DNA from: Corbicula japonica
Taxonomy: Eukaryota; Mollusca; Bivalvia; Venerida; Cyrenidae
Assembly (NCBI GenBank): GCA_038501625.1
Contig: JAZAYU010000019.1
Coordinates: forward strand, 6,232,709 to 6,296,708
Direction of reading: 5' to 3'
Length of the DNA stretch: 64,000 bases
The translations under genes and the position numbers were made by a program. Position 1 is the stretch's first letter. Each line of letters begins with the position of its first letter. The notes under the pieces are model-generated. The model made no database searches and was not told the origin of the DNA. It saw only the letters and a program-made list of their open reading frames with translations. Below, piece by piece: positions 1-14,128 of this stretch.

Positions 1-3000
1 CATAATTGTTTCTGATGCTGATTCTACAGTAATTGTTTCTGATGCTTATTCTACCTTAATTGTTTCTGATGCTGATTCTACCTTAATTGTTTCTGATGCT
101 GATTCTACCTTAATTGTTTTTGATGCTGATTCCACCTTAATTGTTCCTGATGCTGATTCTACTGCAATTGTTCCTGATGCTGATTCTACCATAATTTTTT
201 CTGTACTGATTCTTCCTTAAATGTTCCTGATGCTGATTCTACCATAATTGTTCCTGATGCTGATTCTACTGTAATTGTTCCTGATGCTGATTCTACTGTA
301 ATTGTTTTTGATGCTGATTCTTCCATAATTGTTTCTGATGCTGATACTACCGTAATTGTTTCTAATGCTGATAATACTGTAATTGTTCCTGATGCTGATT
401 CTACTGTAATTGTTCCTGATGCTGATTCAACTGTAATTGTTCCTGATGCTGATTCTACCATAATTTGTATCTGATGCTGATTCTACAGTAATTGTTTCTG
501 ATGCTGATTCTACCTTAATTGTTCCTGATGCTGATTCTACAGTAATTGTTCCTGATGCCGATACTACCTTAATTGTTTCTGATGCTGATTGTACCATAAT
601 TGTTTCTGATGCTGATTTTACCTTAATTGTTCCCAATGCTGATTCTGCCATAATTGTTTCTGATGCTGATTCTACCTTAATTGTTCCTGATGCTGATTCT
701 ACAATAATTGTTTCTGATGCTGATTCTACCTTTATTGTTTCTGATGCTGATTCTACCAAAATTGTTTCTGATGCTGATTCTACAGTAATTGTTCCTGATG
801 CTGATTCTACAGTTATTGTTCCTGATGCCGATTCTACCATAATTGTTTCTGATGCTGATTCTACAGTAATTGTTCCTGATGCTGATTCTACAGTAATTGT
901 TCTTGATGTGATTCTACCATAATTGTTTCTGATGCTGATTCTACAGTAATTGTTTCTGATGCTGATTCGACTTTAATTGTTTCTGATGCTGATTCTACAG
1001 TAATTGTTTCTGATGCTGATTCTTCCATAATTGTTTCTGATGCTGATACTACCGTAATTGTTTCTGATGCTGATACTACCATATATGTTCCTGATGCTGA
1101 TTCTACTGTAATTGTTTCTGATGCTGATTCTTCCATAATTGTTTCTGATGCTGATACTACGTAATTGTTTCTGATGCTGATACTACCATATTTGTTTCTG
1201 ATGCTGATTCTACTGTAATTGTTTCTGATGCTGATTCTACTGTAATTGTTTCTGATGCTGATTCTTCCATAATTGCTTCTGATGCTGATACTACCGTAAT
1301 TGTTTCTGATGCTGATTCTACTGTAATTGTTCCTGATGCTGATTCTACCTTTATTGTTTCTGATGCTGATTCTACCTTATTTGTTCCTGATGCTGATTCT
1401 ACTGTAATTGTTCCTGATGCCGATACTATCATAATTGTTTCTGATGCTGATTCTACAGTAATTGGTCCTGATGCCGATTCTACCATAATTTTTTCTGATG
1501 CCGATACTACCGTAATTGTTGATGATGCTGATTCTACAGTAATTGTTCTCGATGCCGATACTACCATAATTGTTTCTGATGCCGATTCTACTGTAATTGT
1601 TTCTGATGCTGATTCTTCCATAATTGTTCCTGATGCTGATTATACCATAATTATTCCTGATGCCGATTCTACCTTAATTGTTCTTGATGCTTATTCTACC
1701 TTAATTGTTTCTGATGCTGATTCTACCATAATTGTTTCTGATGCTGATTCTACCTTTATTGTTTCTGATGCTGATTCTACCGTAATTGTTTCTGATGCTG
1801 ATTCTACTGTAATTGTTTCTGATGCTGATTCTACCTTAATTGTTCCTGATGCTGGTTCTTCCTTAATTGTTCCTGATGCTGATTCTACTTTAATTGTTCC
1901 TGATGCTGATTCTACAGTAATTGTTCCTGATGCTGATTCTACCGTAATTGTTCCTGATGCTGATTCTACCGTAATTGTTCCTGATGCTGATTCTACCTTA
2001 ATTGTTCCTGATACTGATTCTACAGTTATTGTTCCAGATGCTGATTCTACTGTAATTGTTCCTGATGCTGATTCTACTGTAATTGTTCCTGATGCTGATT
2101 CTACCGTAATTGTTTCTGATGCTGATTCTACTGTAATTGTTTCTGATGCTGATTCAACCTTAATTGTTCCTGATGCTGATTCTACCTTAATTGTTCCTGA
2201 TGCTGATTCTACCTTAATTGTTCCTGATGCTGATGCTACTGTTATTGTTCCTGGTGACGATACTACCATAATTGTTTCTGATGCTGATTCTACAGTAATT
2301 GTTCCTTATGCTGATTCTACCATAATTGTTTCTGATGCCGATACTACCGTAATTGTTGATGATGCTGATTCTACAGTAATTGTTCCTGATGCTGATTCTA
2401 CTGTAATTGTTTCTGATGCTGCTTCTTCCATAATTGTTTCTGATGCTGATACTACCGTAATTGTTTCTGATGCTTATTCTACCTTAATTGTTCCTGATGC
2501 TGATTCTACCTAAATTGTTCCTGATGCTGATTCTACTGTAATTGTTCCTGATACAGATACTACCATAATTGTTTCTGATGCTGATTCTACAGTAATTGTT
2601 CCTGATGCTGATTCTACCATAATTGTTTCTGATGCCGTTACTACCGTTATTGTTGATGATGCTGATTCTATGGTAATTGTTCTAGATGCCGATACTACCA
2701 TAATTGTTTCTGATGCTGATAATACCGTAATTGTTTCTGATGCTGATTCTACCTTAATTGTTCCTGATGCTGATTCTACCTAAATTGTTCCTGATGCTGA
2801 TTCTACAGTAATTGTTCCTGATACAGATACTACCATAATTGTTTCTGATGCTGATTCTACAATAATTGTTCCTGATGCCGATTCTACCATAATTGTTTCT
2901 GATGCCGTTACTACCGTAATTGTTGATGCTGATTCTATGGTAATTGTTCTAGATGCCGATAGTACCATAATTGTTTCTGATGCTGATTCTACCATAATTG

Positions 3001-3640
3001 TTTCTGATGCTGATACTACGGTAATTGTTTCTGATGCTGATTCTACCATAATTGTTTCTGATGCTGATACTACCATAATTGTTTCTGATGCTGATTCTAC
3101 AGTAATTGATCCTGATGCCGATTCTACCATAATTGTTTCTGATGCCGATACTACCGTAATTGTTGATGATGCTGATTCTACAGTAATTGTTCTCGATGCC
3201 GATACTACCATAGTTGTTTCTGATGCTGATTCTACTGTAATTGTTTCTGATGCTGATTCTTCCATAATTGTTCCTGATGCTGATTATACCATAATTATTC
3301 CTGATGCCGATTCTACCTTAATTGTTCCTGATGCTGATTCTACCTTAATTGTTCCTGATGCTGATTCTTCGGTAATTGTTCCTGATGCTGATTCTACTGT
3401 AATTGTTCCTGATGCTGATTCTACCGTAATTGTTTCTGATGCTGATTCTACTGTAGTTGTTTCTGATGCTGATTCTACCTTAATTGTTCCTGATGCTGAT
3501 TCTTCCTTAATTGTTCCTGATGCTGATTCTACTTTAATTGTTCCTGATGCTGATTCTACAGTAATTGTTCCTGATGCTGATTCTACCATAATTGTTCCTG
3601 ATGCTGATTCTACAGTTATTGTTCTTGATGCTGATTCTAC
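1..3640. repeat. Higher-order repeat block 1 of the 27-bp array
   Basis: Block aligned with the next one at an offset of 3,640 bp. Shared irregular landmarks include the truncated unit at 201 (ctgtactgattc), the taccataatttgtatctgat variant near 460 and the short unit tcttgatgtgattctacc near 902. The left limit is set by the window edge, so the true start of the block is unknown. Confidence 0.7.
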
Positions 3641-6600
3641 CATAATTGTTTCTGATGCTGATTCTACAGTAATTGTTTCTGATGCTTATTCTACCTTAAT
3701 TGTTTCTGATGCTGATTCTAACTTAATTGTTTCTGATGCTGATTCTACCTTAATTGTTTCTGATGCTGATTCCACCTTAATTGTTCCTGATGCTGATTCT
3801 ACTGCAATTGTTCCTGATGCTGATTCTACCATAATTTTTTCTGTACTGATTCTACCTTAAATGTTCCTGATGCTGATTCTACCATAATTGTTCCTGATGC
3901 TGATTCTACTGTAATTGTTCCTGATGCTGATTCTACTGTAATTGTTTTTGATGCTGATTCTTCCATAATTGTTTCTGATGCTGATACTACCGTAATTGTT
4001 TCTAATGCTGATAATACTGTAATTGTTCCTGATGCTGATTCTACTGTAATTGTTCCTGATGCTGATTCTACTGTAATTGTTCCTGATGCTGATTCTACCA
4101 TAATTTGTATCTGATGCTGATTCTACAGTAATTGTTTCTGATGCTGATTCTACCTTAATTGTTCCTGATGCTGATTCTACTGTAATTGTTCCTGATGCCG
4201 ATACTACCTTAATTGTTTCTGATGCTGATTGTATCATAATTGTTTCTGATGCTGATTTTACCTTAATTGTTCCCGATGCTGATTCTGCCATAATTGTTTC
4301 TGATGCTGATTCTACCTTAATTGTTCCTGATGCTGATTCTACCATAATTGTTTCTGATGCTGATTCTACCTTTATTGTTTCTGATGATGATTCTACCAAA
4401 ATTGTTTCTGATGCTGATTCTACAGTAATTGTTCCTGATGCTGATTCTACAGATATTGTTCCTGATGCCGATTCTACCATAATTTTTTCTGATGCTGATT
4501 CTACAGTAATTGTTCCTGATGCTGATTCTACAGTAATTGTTCTTGATGTGATTCTACCATAATAGTTTCTGATGCTGATTCTACAGTAGTTGTTTCTGAT
4601 GCTGATTCGACTTTAATTGTTTCTGATGCTGATTCTACAGTAATTGTTTCTGATGCTGATTCTTCCATAATTGTTTCTGATGCTGATACTACCGTAATTG
4701 TTTCTGATGCTGATACTACCATATATGTTCCTGATGCTGATTCTACTGTAATTGTTTCTGATGCTGATTCTTCCATAATTGTTTCTGATGCTGATACTAC
4801 GTAATTGTTTCTGATGCTGATACTACCATATTTGTTTCTGATGCTGATTCTACTGTAATTGTTTCTGATGCTGATTCTACTGTAATTGTTTCTGATGCTG
4901 ATTCTTCCATAATTGCTTCTGATGCTGATACTACCGTAATTGTTTCTGATGCTGATTCTACTGTAATTGTTCCTGATGCTGATTCTACCTTTATTGTTTC
5001 TGATGCTGATTCTACCTTATTTGTTCCTGATGCTGATTCTACTGTAATTGTTCCTGATGCCGATACTATCATAATTGTTTCTGATGCTGATTCTACAGTA
5101 ATTGGTCCTGATGCCGATTCTACCATAATTGTTTCTGATGCCGATACTACCGTAATTGTTGATGATGCTGATTCTACAGTAATTGTTCTCGATGCCGATA
5201 CTACCATAATTGTTTCTGATGCTGATTCTACTGTAATTGTTTCTGATGCTGATTCTTCCATAATTGTTCCTGATGCTGATTATACCATAATTATTCCTGA
5301 TGCCGATTCTACCTTAATTGTTCCTGATGCTGATTCTACCTTAATTGTTCCTGATGCTGATTCTACCATAATTGTTTCTGATGCTGATTCTACCTTTATT
5401 GTTTCTGATGCTGATTCTACCGTAATTGTTTCTGATGCTGATTCTACTGTAATTGTTTCTGATGCTGATTCTACCTTAATTGTTCCTGATGCTGATTCTT
5501 CCTTAATTGTTCCTGATGCTGATTCTACTTTAATTGTTCCTGATGCTGATTCTACAGTAATTGTTCCTGATGCTGATTCTACCGTAATTGTTCCTGATGC
5601 TGATTCTACCGTAATTGTTCCTGATGCTGATTCTACCTTAATTGTTCCTGATGCTGATTCTACAGTTATTGTTCCTGATGCTGATTCTACTGTAATTGTT
5701 CCTGATGCTGATTCTACTGTAATTGTTCCTGATGCTGATTCTACCGTAATTGTTTCTGATGCTGATTCTACTGTAATTGTTTCTGATGCTGATTCAACCT
5801 TAATTGTTCCTGATGCTGATTCTACCTTAATTGTTCCTGATGCTGATTCTACCTTAATTGTTCCTGATGCTGATTCTACTGTTATTGTTCCTGGTGCCGA
5901 TACTACCATAATTGTTTCTGATGCTGATTCTACAGTAATTGTTCCTGATGCTGATTCTACCATAATTGTTTCTGATGCCGATACTACCGTAATTGTTGAT
6001 GATGCTGATTCTACAGTAATTGTTCCTGATGCTGATTCTACTGTAATTGTTTCTGATGCTGCTTCTTCCATAATTGTTTCTGATGCTGATACTACCGTAA
6101 TTGTTTCTGATGCTTATTCTACCTTAATTGTTCCTGATGCTGATTCTACCTAAATTGTTCCTGATGCTGATTCTACTGTAATTGTTCCTGATACAGATAC
6201 TACCATAATTGTTTCTGATGCTGATTCTACAGTAATTGTTCCTGATGCTGATTCTACCATAATTGTTTCTGATGCCGTTACTACCGTAATTGTTGATGAT
6301 GCTGATTCTCTGGTAATTGTTCTAGATGCCGATACTACCATAATTGTTTCTGATGCTGATACTACCGTAATTGTTTCTGATGCTGATTCTACCTTAATTG
6401 TTCCTGATGCTGATTCTACCTAAATTGTTCCTGATGCTGATTCTACTGTAATTGTTCCTGATACAGATACTACCATAATTGTTTCTGATGCTGATTCTAC
6501 AGTAATTGTTCCTGATGCCGATTCTACCATAATTGTTTCTGATGCCGTTACTACCGTAATTGTTGATGATGCTGATTATATGGTAATTGTTCTAGATGCC

Positions 6601-8087
6601 GATAATGCCATAATTGTTTCTGATGCTGATTCTACCATAATTGTTTCTGATGCTGATACTACGGTAATTGTTTCTGATGCTGATTCTACCATAATTGTTT
6701 CTGATGCTGATACTACCATAATTGTTTCTGATGCTGATACTACCATAATTGTTTCTGATGCTGATTCTACTGTAATTGTTCCTGATGCTGATTCTACCTT
6801 TATTGTTTCTGATGCTGATTGTACCATAATTGTTTCTGATGCTGATTTTACCTTAATTGTTCCCGATGCTGATTCTGCCATAATTGTTTCTGATGCTGAT
6901 TCTACCATAATTGTTTCTGATGCCGTTACTACCGTAATTGTTGATGATGCTGATTCTATGGTAATTGTTTCTAGATGCCGATAGTACCATAATTGTTTCT
7001 GATGCTGATTCTACCATAATTGTTTCTGATGCTGATACTACGGTAATTGTTTCTGATGCTGATTCTTCCATAATTGTTTCTGATGCTGATACTACCGTAA
7101 TTGTTTCTGATGCTGATACTACCATATATGTTCCTGATGCTGATTCTACTGTAATTGTTTCTGATGCTGATTCTTCCATAATTGTTTCTGATGCTGATAC
7201 TACGTAATTGTTTCTGATGCTGATACTACCATATTTGTTTCTGATGCTGATTCTACTGTAATTGTTTCTGATGCTGATTCTACTGTTATTGTTTCTGATT
7301 CTTCCATAATTGTTTCTGATGCTGATACTACCGTAATTGTTTCTGATGCTGATTCTACTGTTATTGTTCCTGATGCTGATTCTACCTTTATTGTTTCTGA
7401 TGCTGATTCTACCTTATTTGTTCCTGATGCTGATTCTACTGTAATTGTTCCTGATGCCGATACTATCATAATTGTTTCTGATGCTGATTCTACAGTAATT
7501 GGTCCTGATGCCGATTCTACCATAATTGTTTCTGATGCCGATACTACCGTAATTGTTGATGATGCTGATTCTACAGTAATTGTTCTCGATGCCGATACTA
7601 CCATAATTGTTTCTGATGCTGATTCTACTGTAATTGTTTCTGATGCTGATTCTTCCATAATTGTTCCTGATGCTGATTATACCATAATTATTCCTGATGC
7701 CGATTCTACCTTAATTGTTCCTGATGCTGATTCTACCTTAATTGTTCCTGATGCTGATTCTTCAGTAATTGTTCCTGATGCTGATTCTACTGTAATTGTT
7801 CCTGATGCTGATTCTACCGTAATTGTTTCTGATGCTGATTCTACTGTAATTGTTTCTGATGCTGATTCTACCTTAATTGTTCCTGATGCTGATTCTTCCT
7901 TAATTGTTCCTGATGCTGATTCTACTTTAATTGTTCCTGATGCTGATTCTACAGTAATTGTTCCTGATGCTGATTCTACCATAATTGTTTCTGATGCTGA
8001 TTCTACCATAATTGTTTCTGATGCTGATTCTACAGTAAATGTTCCTGATGCTGATTCTACAGTTATTGTTCTTGATGCTGATTCTAC
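3641..8087. repeat. Higher-order repeat block 2 of the 27-bp array
   Basis: The second copy carries the same landmark variants at 3,841, about 4,100 and about 4,541. It is about 807 bp longer than block 1 because units around 6,150-6,980 have been duplicated internally. Block boundaries are nominal, since any phase of a tandem array could be chosen. Confidence 0.7.
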
Positions 8088-10750
8088 CATAATTGTTTCT
8101 GATGCTGATTCTACAGTAATTGTTTCTGATGCTTATTCTACCTTAATTGTTTCTGATGCTGATTCTACCTTAATTGTTTCTGATGCTGATTCTACCTTAA
8201 TTGTTTCTGATGCTGATTCCACCTTAATTGTTCCTGATGCTGATTCTACTGCAATTGTTCCTGATGCTGATTCTACCATAATTTTTTCTGTACTGATTCT
8301 ACCTTAAATGTTCCTGATGCTGATTCTACCATAATTGTTCCTGATGCTGATTCTACTGTAATTGTTCCTGATGCTGATTCTACTGTAATTGTTTTTGATG
8401 CTGATTCTTCCATAATTGTTTCTGATGCTGATACTACCGTAATTGTTTCTAATGCTGATAATACTGTAATTGTTCCTGATGCTGATTCTACTGTAATTGT
8501 TCCTGATGCTGATTCTACTGTAATTGTTCCTGATGCTGATTCTACCATAATTTGTATCTGATGCTGATTCTACAGTAATTGTTTCTGATGCTGATTCTAC
8601 CTTAATTGTTCCTGATGCTGATTCTACTGTAATTGTTCCTGATGCCGATACTACCTTAATTGTTTCTGATGCTGATTGTACCATAATTGTTTCTGATGCT
8701 GATTTTACCTTAATTGTTCCCGATGCTGATTCTGCCATAATTGTTTCTGATGCTGATTCTACCTTAATTGTTCCTGATGCTGATTCTACCATAATTGTTT
8801 CTGATGCTGATTCTACCTTTATTGTTTCTGATGATGATTCTACCAAAATTGTTTCTGATGCTGATTCTACAGTAATTGTTCCTGATGCTGATTCTACAGT
8901 TATTGTTCCTGATGCCGATTCTACCATAATTGTTTCTGATGCTGATTCTACAGTAATTGTTCCTGATGCTGATTCTACAGTAATTGTTCTTGATGTGATT
9001 CTACCATAATTGTTTCTGATGCTGATTCTACAGTAATTGTTTCTGATGCTGATTCGACTTTAATTGTTTCTGATGCTGATTCTACAGTAATTGTTTCTGA
9101 TGCTGATTCTTCCATAATTGTTTCTGATGCTGATACTACCGTAATTGTTTCTGATGCTGATACTACCATATATGTTCCTGATGCTGATTCTACTGTAATT
9201 GTTTCTGATGCTGATTCTTCCATAATTGTTTCTGATGCTGATACTACGTAATTGTTTCTGATGCTGATACTACCATATTTGTTTCTGATGCTGATTCTAC
9301 TGTAATTGTTTCTGATGCTGATTCTACTGTAATTGTTTCTGATGCTGATTCTTCCATAATTGCTTCTGATGCTGATACTACCGTAATTGTTTCTGATGCT
9401 GATTCTACTGTAATTGTTCCTGATGCTGATTCTACCTTTATTGTTTCTGATGCTGATTCTACCTTATTTGTTCCTGATGCTGATTCTACTGTAATTGTTC
9501 CTGATGCCGATACTATCATAATTGTTTCTGATGCTGATTCTACAGTAATTGGTCCTGATGCCGATTCTACCATAATTGTTTCTGATGCCGATACTACCGT
9601 AATTGTTGATGATGCTGATTCTACAGTAATTGTTTTCGATGCCGATACTACCATAATTGTTTCTGATGCTGATTCTACTGTAATTGTTTCTGATGCTGAT
9701 TCTTCCATAATTGTTCCTGATGCTGATTATACCATAATTATTCCTGATGCCGATTCTACCTTAATTGTTCCTGATGCTGATTCTACCTTAATTGTTCCTG
9801 ATGCTGATTCTACCATAATTGTTTCTGATGCTGATTCTACCTTTATTGTTTCTGATGCTGATTCTACCGTAATTGTTTCTGATGCTGATTCTACTGTAAT
9901 TGTTTCTGATGCTGATTCTACCTTAATTGTTCCTGATGCTGATTCTTCCTTAATTGTTCCTGATGCTGATTCTACTTTAATTGTTCCTGATGCTGATTCT
10001 ACAGTAATTGTTCCTGATGCTGATTCTACCGTAATTGTTCCTGATGCTGATTCTACCGTAATTGTTCCTGATGCTGATTCTACCTTAATTGTTCCTGATG
10101 CTGATTCTACAGTTATTGTTCCTGATGCTGATTCTACTGTAATTGTTCCTGATGCTGATTCTACTGTAATTGTTCCTGATGCTGATTCTACCGTAATTGT
10201 TTCTGATGCTGATTCTACTGTAATTGTTTCTGATGCTGATTCAACCTTAATTGTTCCTGATGCTGATTCTACCTTAATTGTTCCTGATGCTGATTCTACC
10301 TTAATTGTTCCTGATGCTGATTCTACTGTTATTGTTCCTGGTGCCGATACTACCATAATTGTTTCTGATGCTGATTCTACAGTAATTGTTCCTGATGCTG
10401 ATTCTACCATAATTGTTTCTGATGCCGATACTACCGTAATTGTTGATGATGCTGATTCTACAGTAATTGTTCCTGATGCTGATTCTACTGTAATTGTTTC
10501 TGATGCTGCTTCTTCCATAATTGTTTCTGATGCTGATACTACCGTAATTGTTTCTGATGCTTATTCTACCTTAATTGTTCCAGATGCTGATTCTACCTAA
10601 ATTGTTCCTGATGCTGATTCTACTGTAATTGTTCCTGATACAGATACTACCATAATTGTTTCTGATGCTGATTCTACAGTAATTGTTCCTGATGCTGATT
10701 CTACCATAATTGTTTCTGATGCCGTTACTACCGTAATTGTTGATGATGCT
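8088..10750. repeat. Higher-order repeat block 3 (partial) of the 27-bp array
   Basis: Matches block 2 at an offset of 4,447 bp (landmarks at 8,288 and about 8,988). The correspondence fades at about 10,750, after which units no longer match the block order. Confidence 0.65.
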
Positions 10751-11293
10751 GATTCTACAGTAATTGTTCTCGATGCCGATACTACCATAATTGTTTCTGA
10801 TGCTGATTCTACTGTAATTGTTTCTGATGCTGATTCTTCCATAATTGTTTCTGATGCTGATTCTACCTTAATTGTTCCTGATGCTGATTCTACCTTAATT
10901 GTTCCTGATGCTGATTCTACAGTAATTGTTCCTGATGCTGATTCTACTGTAATTGTTCCTGATGCTGATTCTACCGTAATGGTTTCTGATGCTGATTCTA
11001 CCATAATTGTTCCTGATGCTGATTCTACCTTAATTGTTCCTGATGCTGATTCTTCCTTAATTGTTCCTGATGCTGATTCTACCTTAATTGTTCCTGATGC
11101 TGATTCTACAGTAATTGTTCCTGATGCTGATTCTACCGTAATTGTTTGTGATGCTGATTCTACCGTAATTGTTTGTGATGCTGATACTACCTTATTGTTC
11201 CTGATGCTGATTCTACCTTAATTGTTCGTGATGCTGATTCTACAGTTATTGTTCCTGATGCTGATTCTACTGTAATTGTTCCTGATGCTGATT

Positions 11294-14128
11294 CTACTGT
11301 AATTGTTCCTGATCTGATTCTACCGTAATTGTTTCTGATGCTGATTCTACTGTAATTGTTTCTGATGCTGATTCTACCTTAATTGTTCCTGATGCTGATT
11401 CTACCTTAATTGTTCCTGATGCTGATTCTACCTTAATTGTTCCTGATGCTGATTCTATTGCAATTGTTCCTGATGCTGAATCTACCATAATTGTTTCTGA
11501 TGCTGATTCTACCTTAATTGTTCCTGATGCTGATTCTACCATAATTGTTCCTGATGCTGATTCTACTGTAATTGTTCCTGATGCTGATTCTGCTGTAATT
11601 GTTTCTGATGCTGATTCTTCCATAATTGTTTCTGATGCTGATACTACCGTAATTGTTTCTGATGCTGATTCTACAGTAATTTTTCCTGATGCTGATTCTA
11701 CTGTAATTGTTCTCGATGCCGATACTACCATAATTGTTTCTGATGCTGATTCTACCGAAATTGTTTCTGATGCTGATTCTACCATAATTGTTTCTGATGC
11801 TGATACTACGGTAATTGTTTCTGATGCTGATTCTACCATAATTGTTTCTAATGCTGATACTACCGTAATTGTATCTGATGCTGATACTTCCATATTTGTT
11901 TCTGATGCTGATTCTACTGTAATTGTTTCTGATGCTGATTTTACCATAATTGTTTCTGATGCTGATACTACCGTAATTGTTTCTGATGCTGATTCTACTA
12001 TAATTGTTTCTGATGCTGATTCTACTGTAATTGTTTCTGATGCTGATTCTACCATAATTGTTTCTGATGCCGATACTACCGTAATTGTTTCTGATGCTGA
12101 TACTTCCATAATTGTTTATGATGCTGATACTACCGTTATTGTTCCTGATGCTGATTCTTCCATAATTGTTTCTGATACTGATACTACCGTAATTGTTTCT
12201 GATGCTGATACTACCATATTTGTTTCTGATGCTGATTCTACCATAATTGTTTCTGATGCTGATTCTACAGTAATTGTTCCTGGTGCTGATTCTACCATAA
12301 TTGTTTTTGATGCTGATTCTACAGTAATTGTTCCTGATGCTGATTCTACTTTAATTGTTCCTGATGCTGATTCTACCATAATTGTTTCTGATGCTGATTC
12401 TACAGTAATTGTTTCTGATGCTGATTCTACAGTAATTGTTTCTGATGCTGATTCTACTGTAATTGTTTCTGATGCTGATTGTACCTTAATTGTTTCTGAT
12501 GCTGATTCTACCTTAATTGTTCCTGATGCTGATTCTACTGCAATTGTTCCTGATGCTGATTCTACCATAATTGTTTCTGATGGTGATTCTACCGTAATTG
12601 TTCCTGGTGCTGATTCTACCATAATTGTTCCTGATGCTGATTCTATTGTAATTGTTCCTGATGCTGATTCTACTGTAATTGTTTCTGATGCTGATTCTTC
12701 CATAATTGTTTCTGATGCTGATACTACCGTAATTGTTTCTGATGCTGATACTACCATATTTGTTTCTGATGCTGATACTACAATATTTGTTCCTGATGCT
12801 GATTCTACTGTTATTGTTTCTGATGCTGATTCTTCCATAATTGTTTCTGATGCTGATACTACCGTAATTGTTTCTGATGCTGATACTACCATATTTGTTT
12901 CTGATGCTGATTCTACTGTAATTGTTCCTGATGCTGATTCTACTGTAATTGTTTCTGATGCTGATTCTACCTTAATTGTTTCTGATGCTGATTCTACTGT
13001 AATTGTTCCTGATGCTGATTCTACTGTAATTGTTCCTGATGCTGATTCTACTGTAATTGTTCCTGATGCTGATTCTACTGTAATTGTTCCTGATGCTGAT
13101 TCTACCATAATTGTTTCTGATGCTGATTCTACCTTAATTGTTCCTGATGCTGATTCTACCATAATTGTTCCTGATGCTGATTCTACTGTAATTGTTTCTG
13201 ATGCTGATTCTACCTTATTTGTTTCTGATGCTGATTCTACCTTAATTGTTCCTGATGCTGATTCTACCTTAATTGTTCCTGATGCTGATTCTACTGTAAT
13301 TGTTCCTGATGCTGATTCTACCATAATTGTTTCCGATTCTGATTCTACAGTAATTGTTCCTGATGCTGATTCTACCATAATTGTTTCTGATGCCGATTCT
13401 ACCATAATTGTTTCTGATGCCGATACTACCGTTATTGTTGATGATGCTGATTCTATAGTAATTGTTCTCGATGCCGATACTACCATAATTGTTCCTGATG
13501 CTGATTCTACTGTAATTGTTCCTGATGCCGATTCTACCATAATTGTTTCTGATGCTGATACTACGGTTATTGTTTCTGATGCTGATTCTACCATAATTGT
13601 TCCTGATGCTGATTCTACCGTAATTGTTTCTGATGCTGATACTACCGTAATTGTTTCTGATGCTGATTCTACCATAATTGTTTCTGATGCCGATACTACC
13701 GTAATTGTTGATGCTGATTCTATAGTAATTGTTCCTGATCCTGATTCTACCATAATTGTTCCTGATGCTGATACTACTGCAATTGTTCCTGATGCTGATT
13801 CTACCATAATTGTTCCTTATGCTGATTCTACTGCAATTGTTCCTGATGCTGATTCTACCGTAATTGTTCCTGATGTAAATTTTACTGTACAGGTTCCTGT
13901 TGCTGATTCTACTGTATTTGTACTAGATGCCGATAATACTGTTATGGGACATGAGCTGGTAACATTGTTTAAGGACCCATGCTGATTTTCTGATCTGTAT
14001 CGTAGATGATTATGGAGGTTTATCAAATCCTTCTCAGGTTGTACATGGGCTATAAGTAGTGTCCATGGAGTAAAAAAGGTCAAAGCATACAGCATTAGCC
14101 ATTGTAAAACTCTTGCCAGCCTACACAA
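11294..14128 (-). pseudogene. Possible broken secreted repeat protein reading into the array (minus strand)
   Basis: A minus-strand frame starts with ATG at 14,128 and begins with a hydrophobic stretch (MCRLARVLQWLMLYALTFF...) that could be a signal peptide or anchor. About 60 further non-repeat residues contain DLINLHNHLR, then the frame passes into the array as V-E-S-A-S-G-T-I-T repeats. The same frame continues to 11,294 but is cut by two nonsense changes, at 13,817 (Ser codon TCA to TAA) and about 12,113 (Glu codon to TAA), and ends at a 1-bp deletion near 11,313. The LHNxxR string resembles the start of CAP-domain proteins, but the match is too short to rely on. It may be a chance ORF, a pseudogene, or assembly error in a repeat. 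Confidence 0.2.
11313..13982 (+). other. 890-codon stop-free plus frame through the 27-bp array
   Basis: Reading GAT-TCT-ACC from 11,313 there is no stop codon until TGA at 13,983-13,985. The frame is made of I/V/L-I-V-S/P-D-A-D-S/T-T nonapeptides. It runs out of the array through divergent units (VPDVNFTVQVPVADST and FVLDADNTV) into a short unique tail ending FKDPC. No ATG occurs before 13,951 in this frame, so it could only be translated as an internal or terminal exon. The common codons of this frame are mostly not one step from a stop, so long openness alone is weak evidence. I cannot say it is expressed. Confidence 0.3.

Larger units (their letters stand above)
1..13960. repeat. 27-bp minisatellite/satellite array, about 14 kb, with higher-order repeats
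   Basis: A near-continuous tandem array whose plus-strand unit begins ataattgtttctgatgctga and ends ttctacc (27 bp, nine codons). It starts before the window and decays into unique sequence at about 13,900-13,960. Landmark variants recur at fixed offsets: the ctgtactgattct variant is at 201, 3,841 and 8,288, so blocks of 3,640 and 4,447 bp have been duplicated; the second block holds an internal duplication of roughly 0.8 kb. From about 10,750 to 13,900 the units are more heterogeneous and do not follow the same higher-order pattern. The plus strand reads as a nonapeptide of type I/V/L-I-V-S/P-D-A-D-S/T-T. The minus strand reads V-E/V-S-A-S-G/E-T-I-T/M/K, with a second open minus frame R-I-S-I-R-N-N-Y-G. 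It could be a coding repeat or a non-coding satellite; single-base indels break every frame in the left 11 kb. Confidence 0.95.

Noticed and set aside
1..13960. CRISPR-like or spacer-containing array
   Set aside because: Units are contiguous 27-mers with no unique spacers, in a eukaryotic context.
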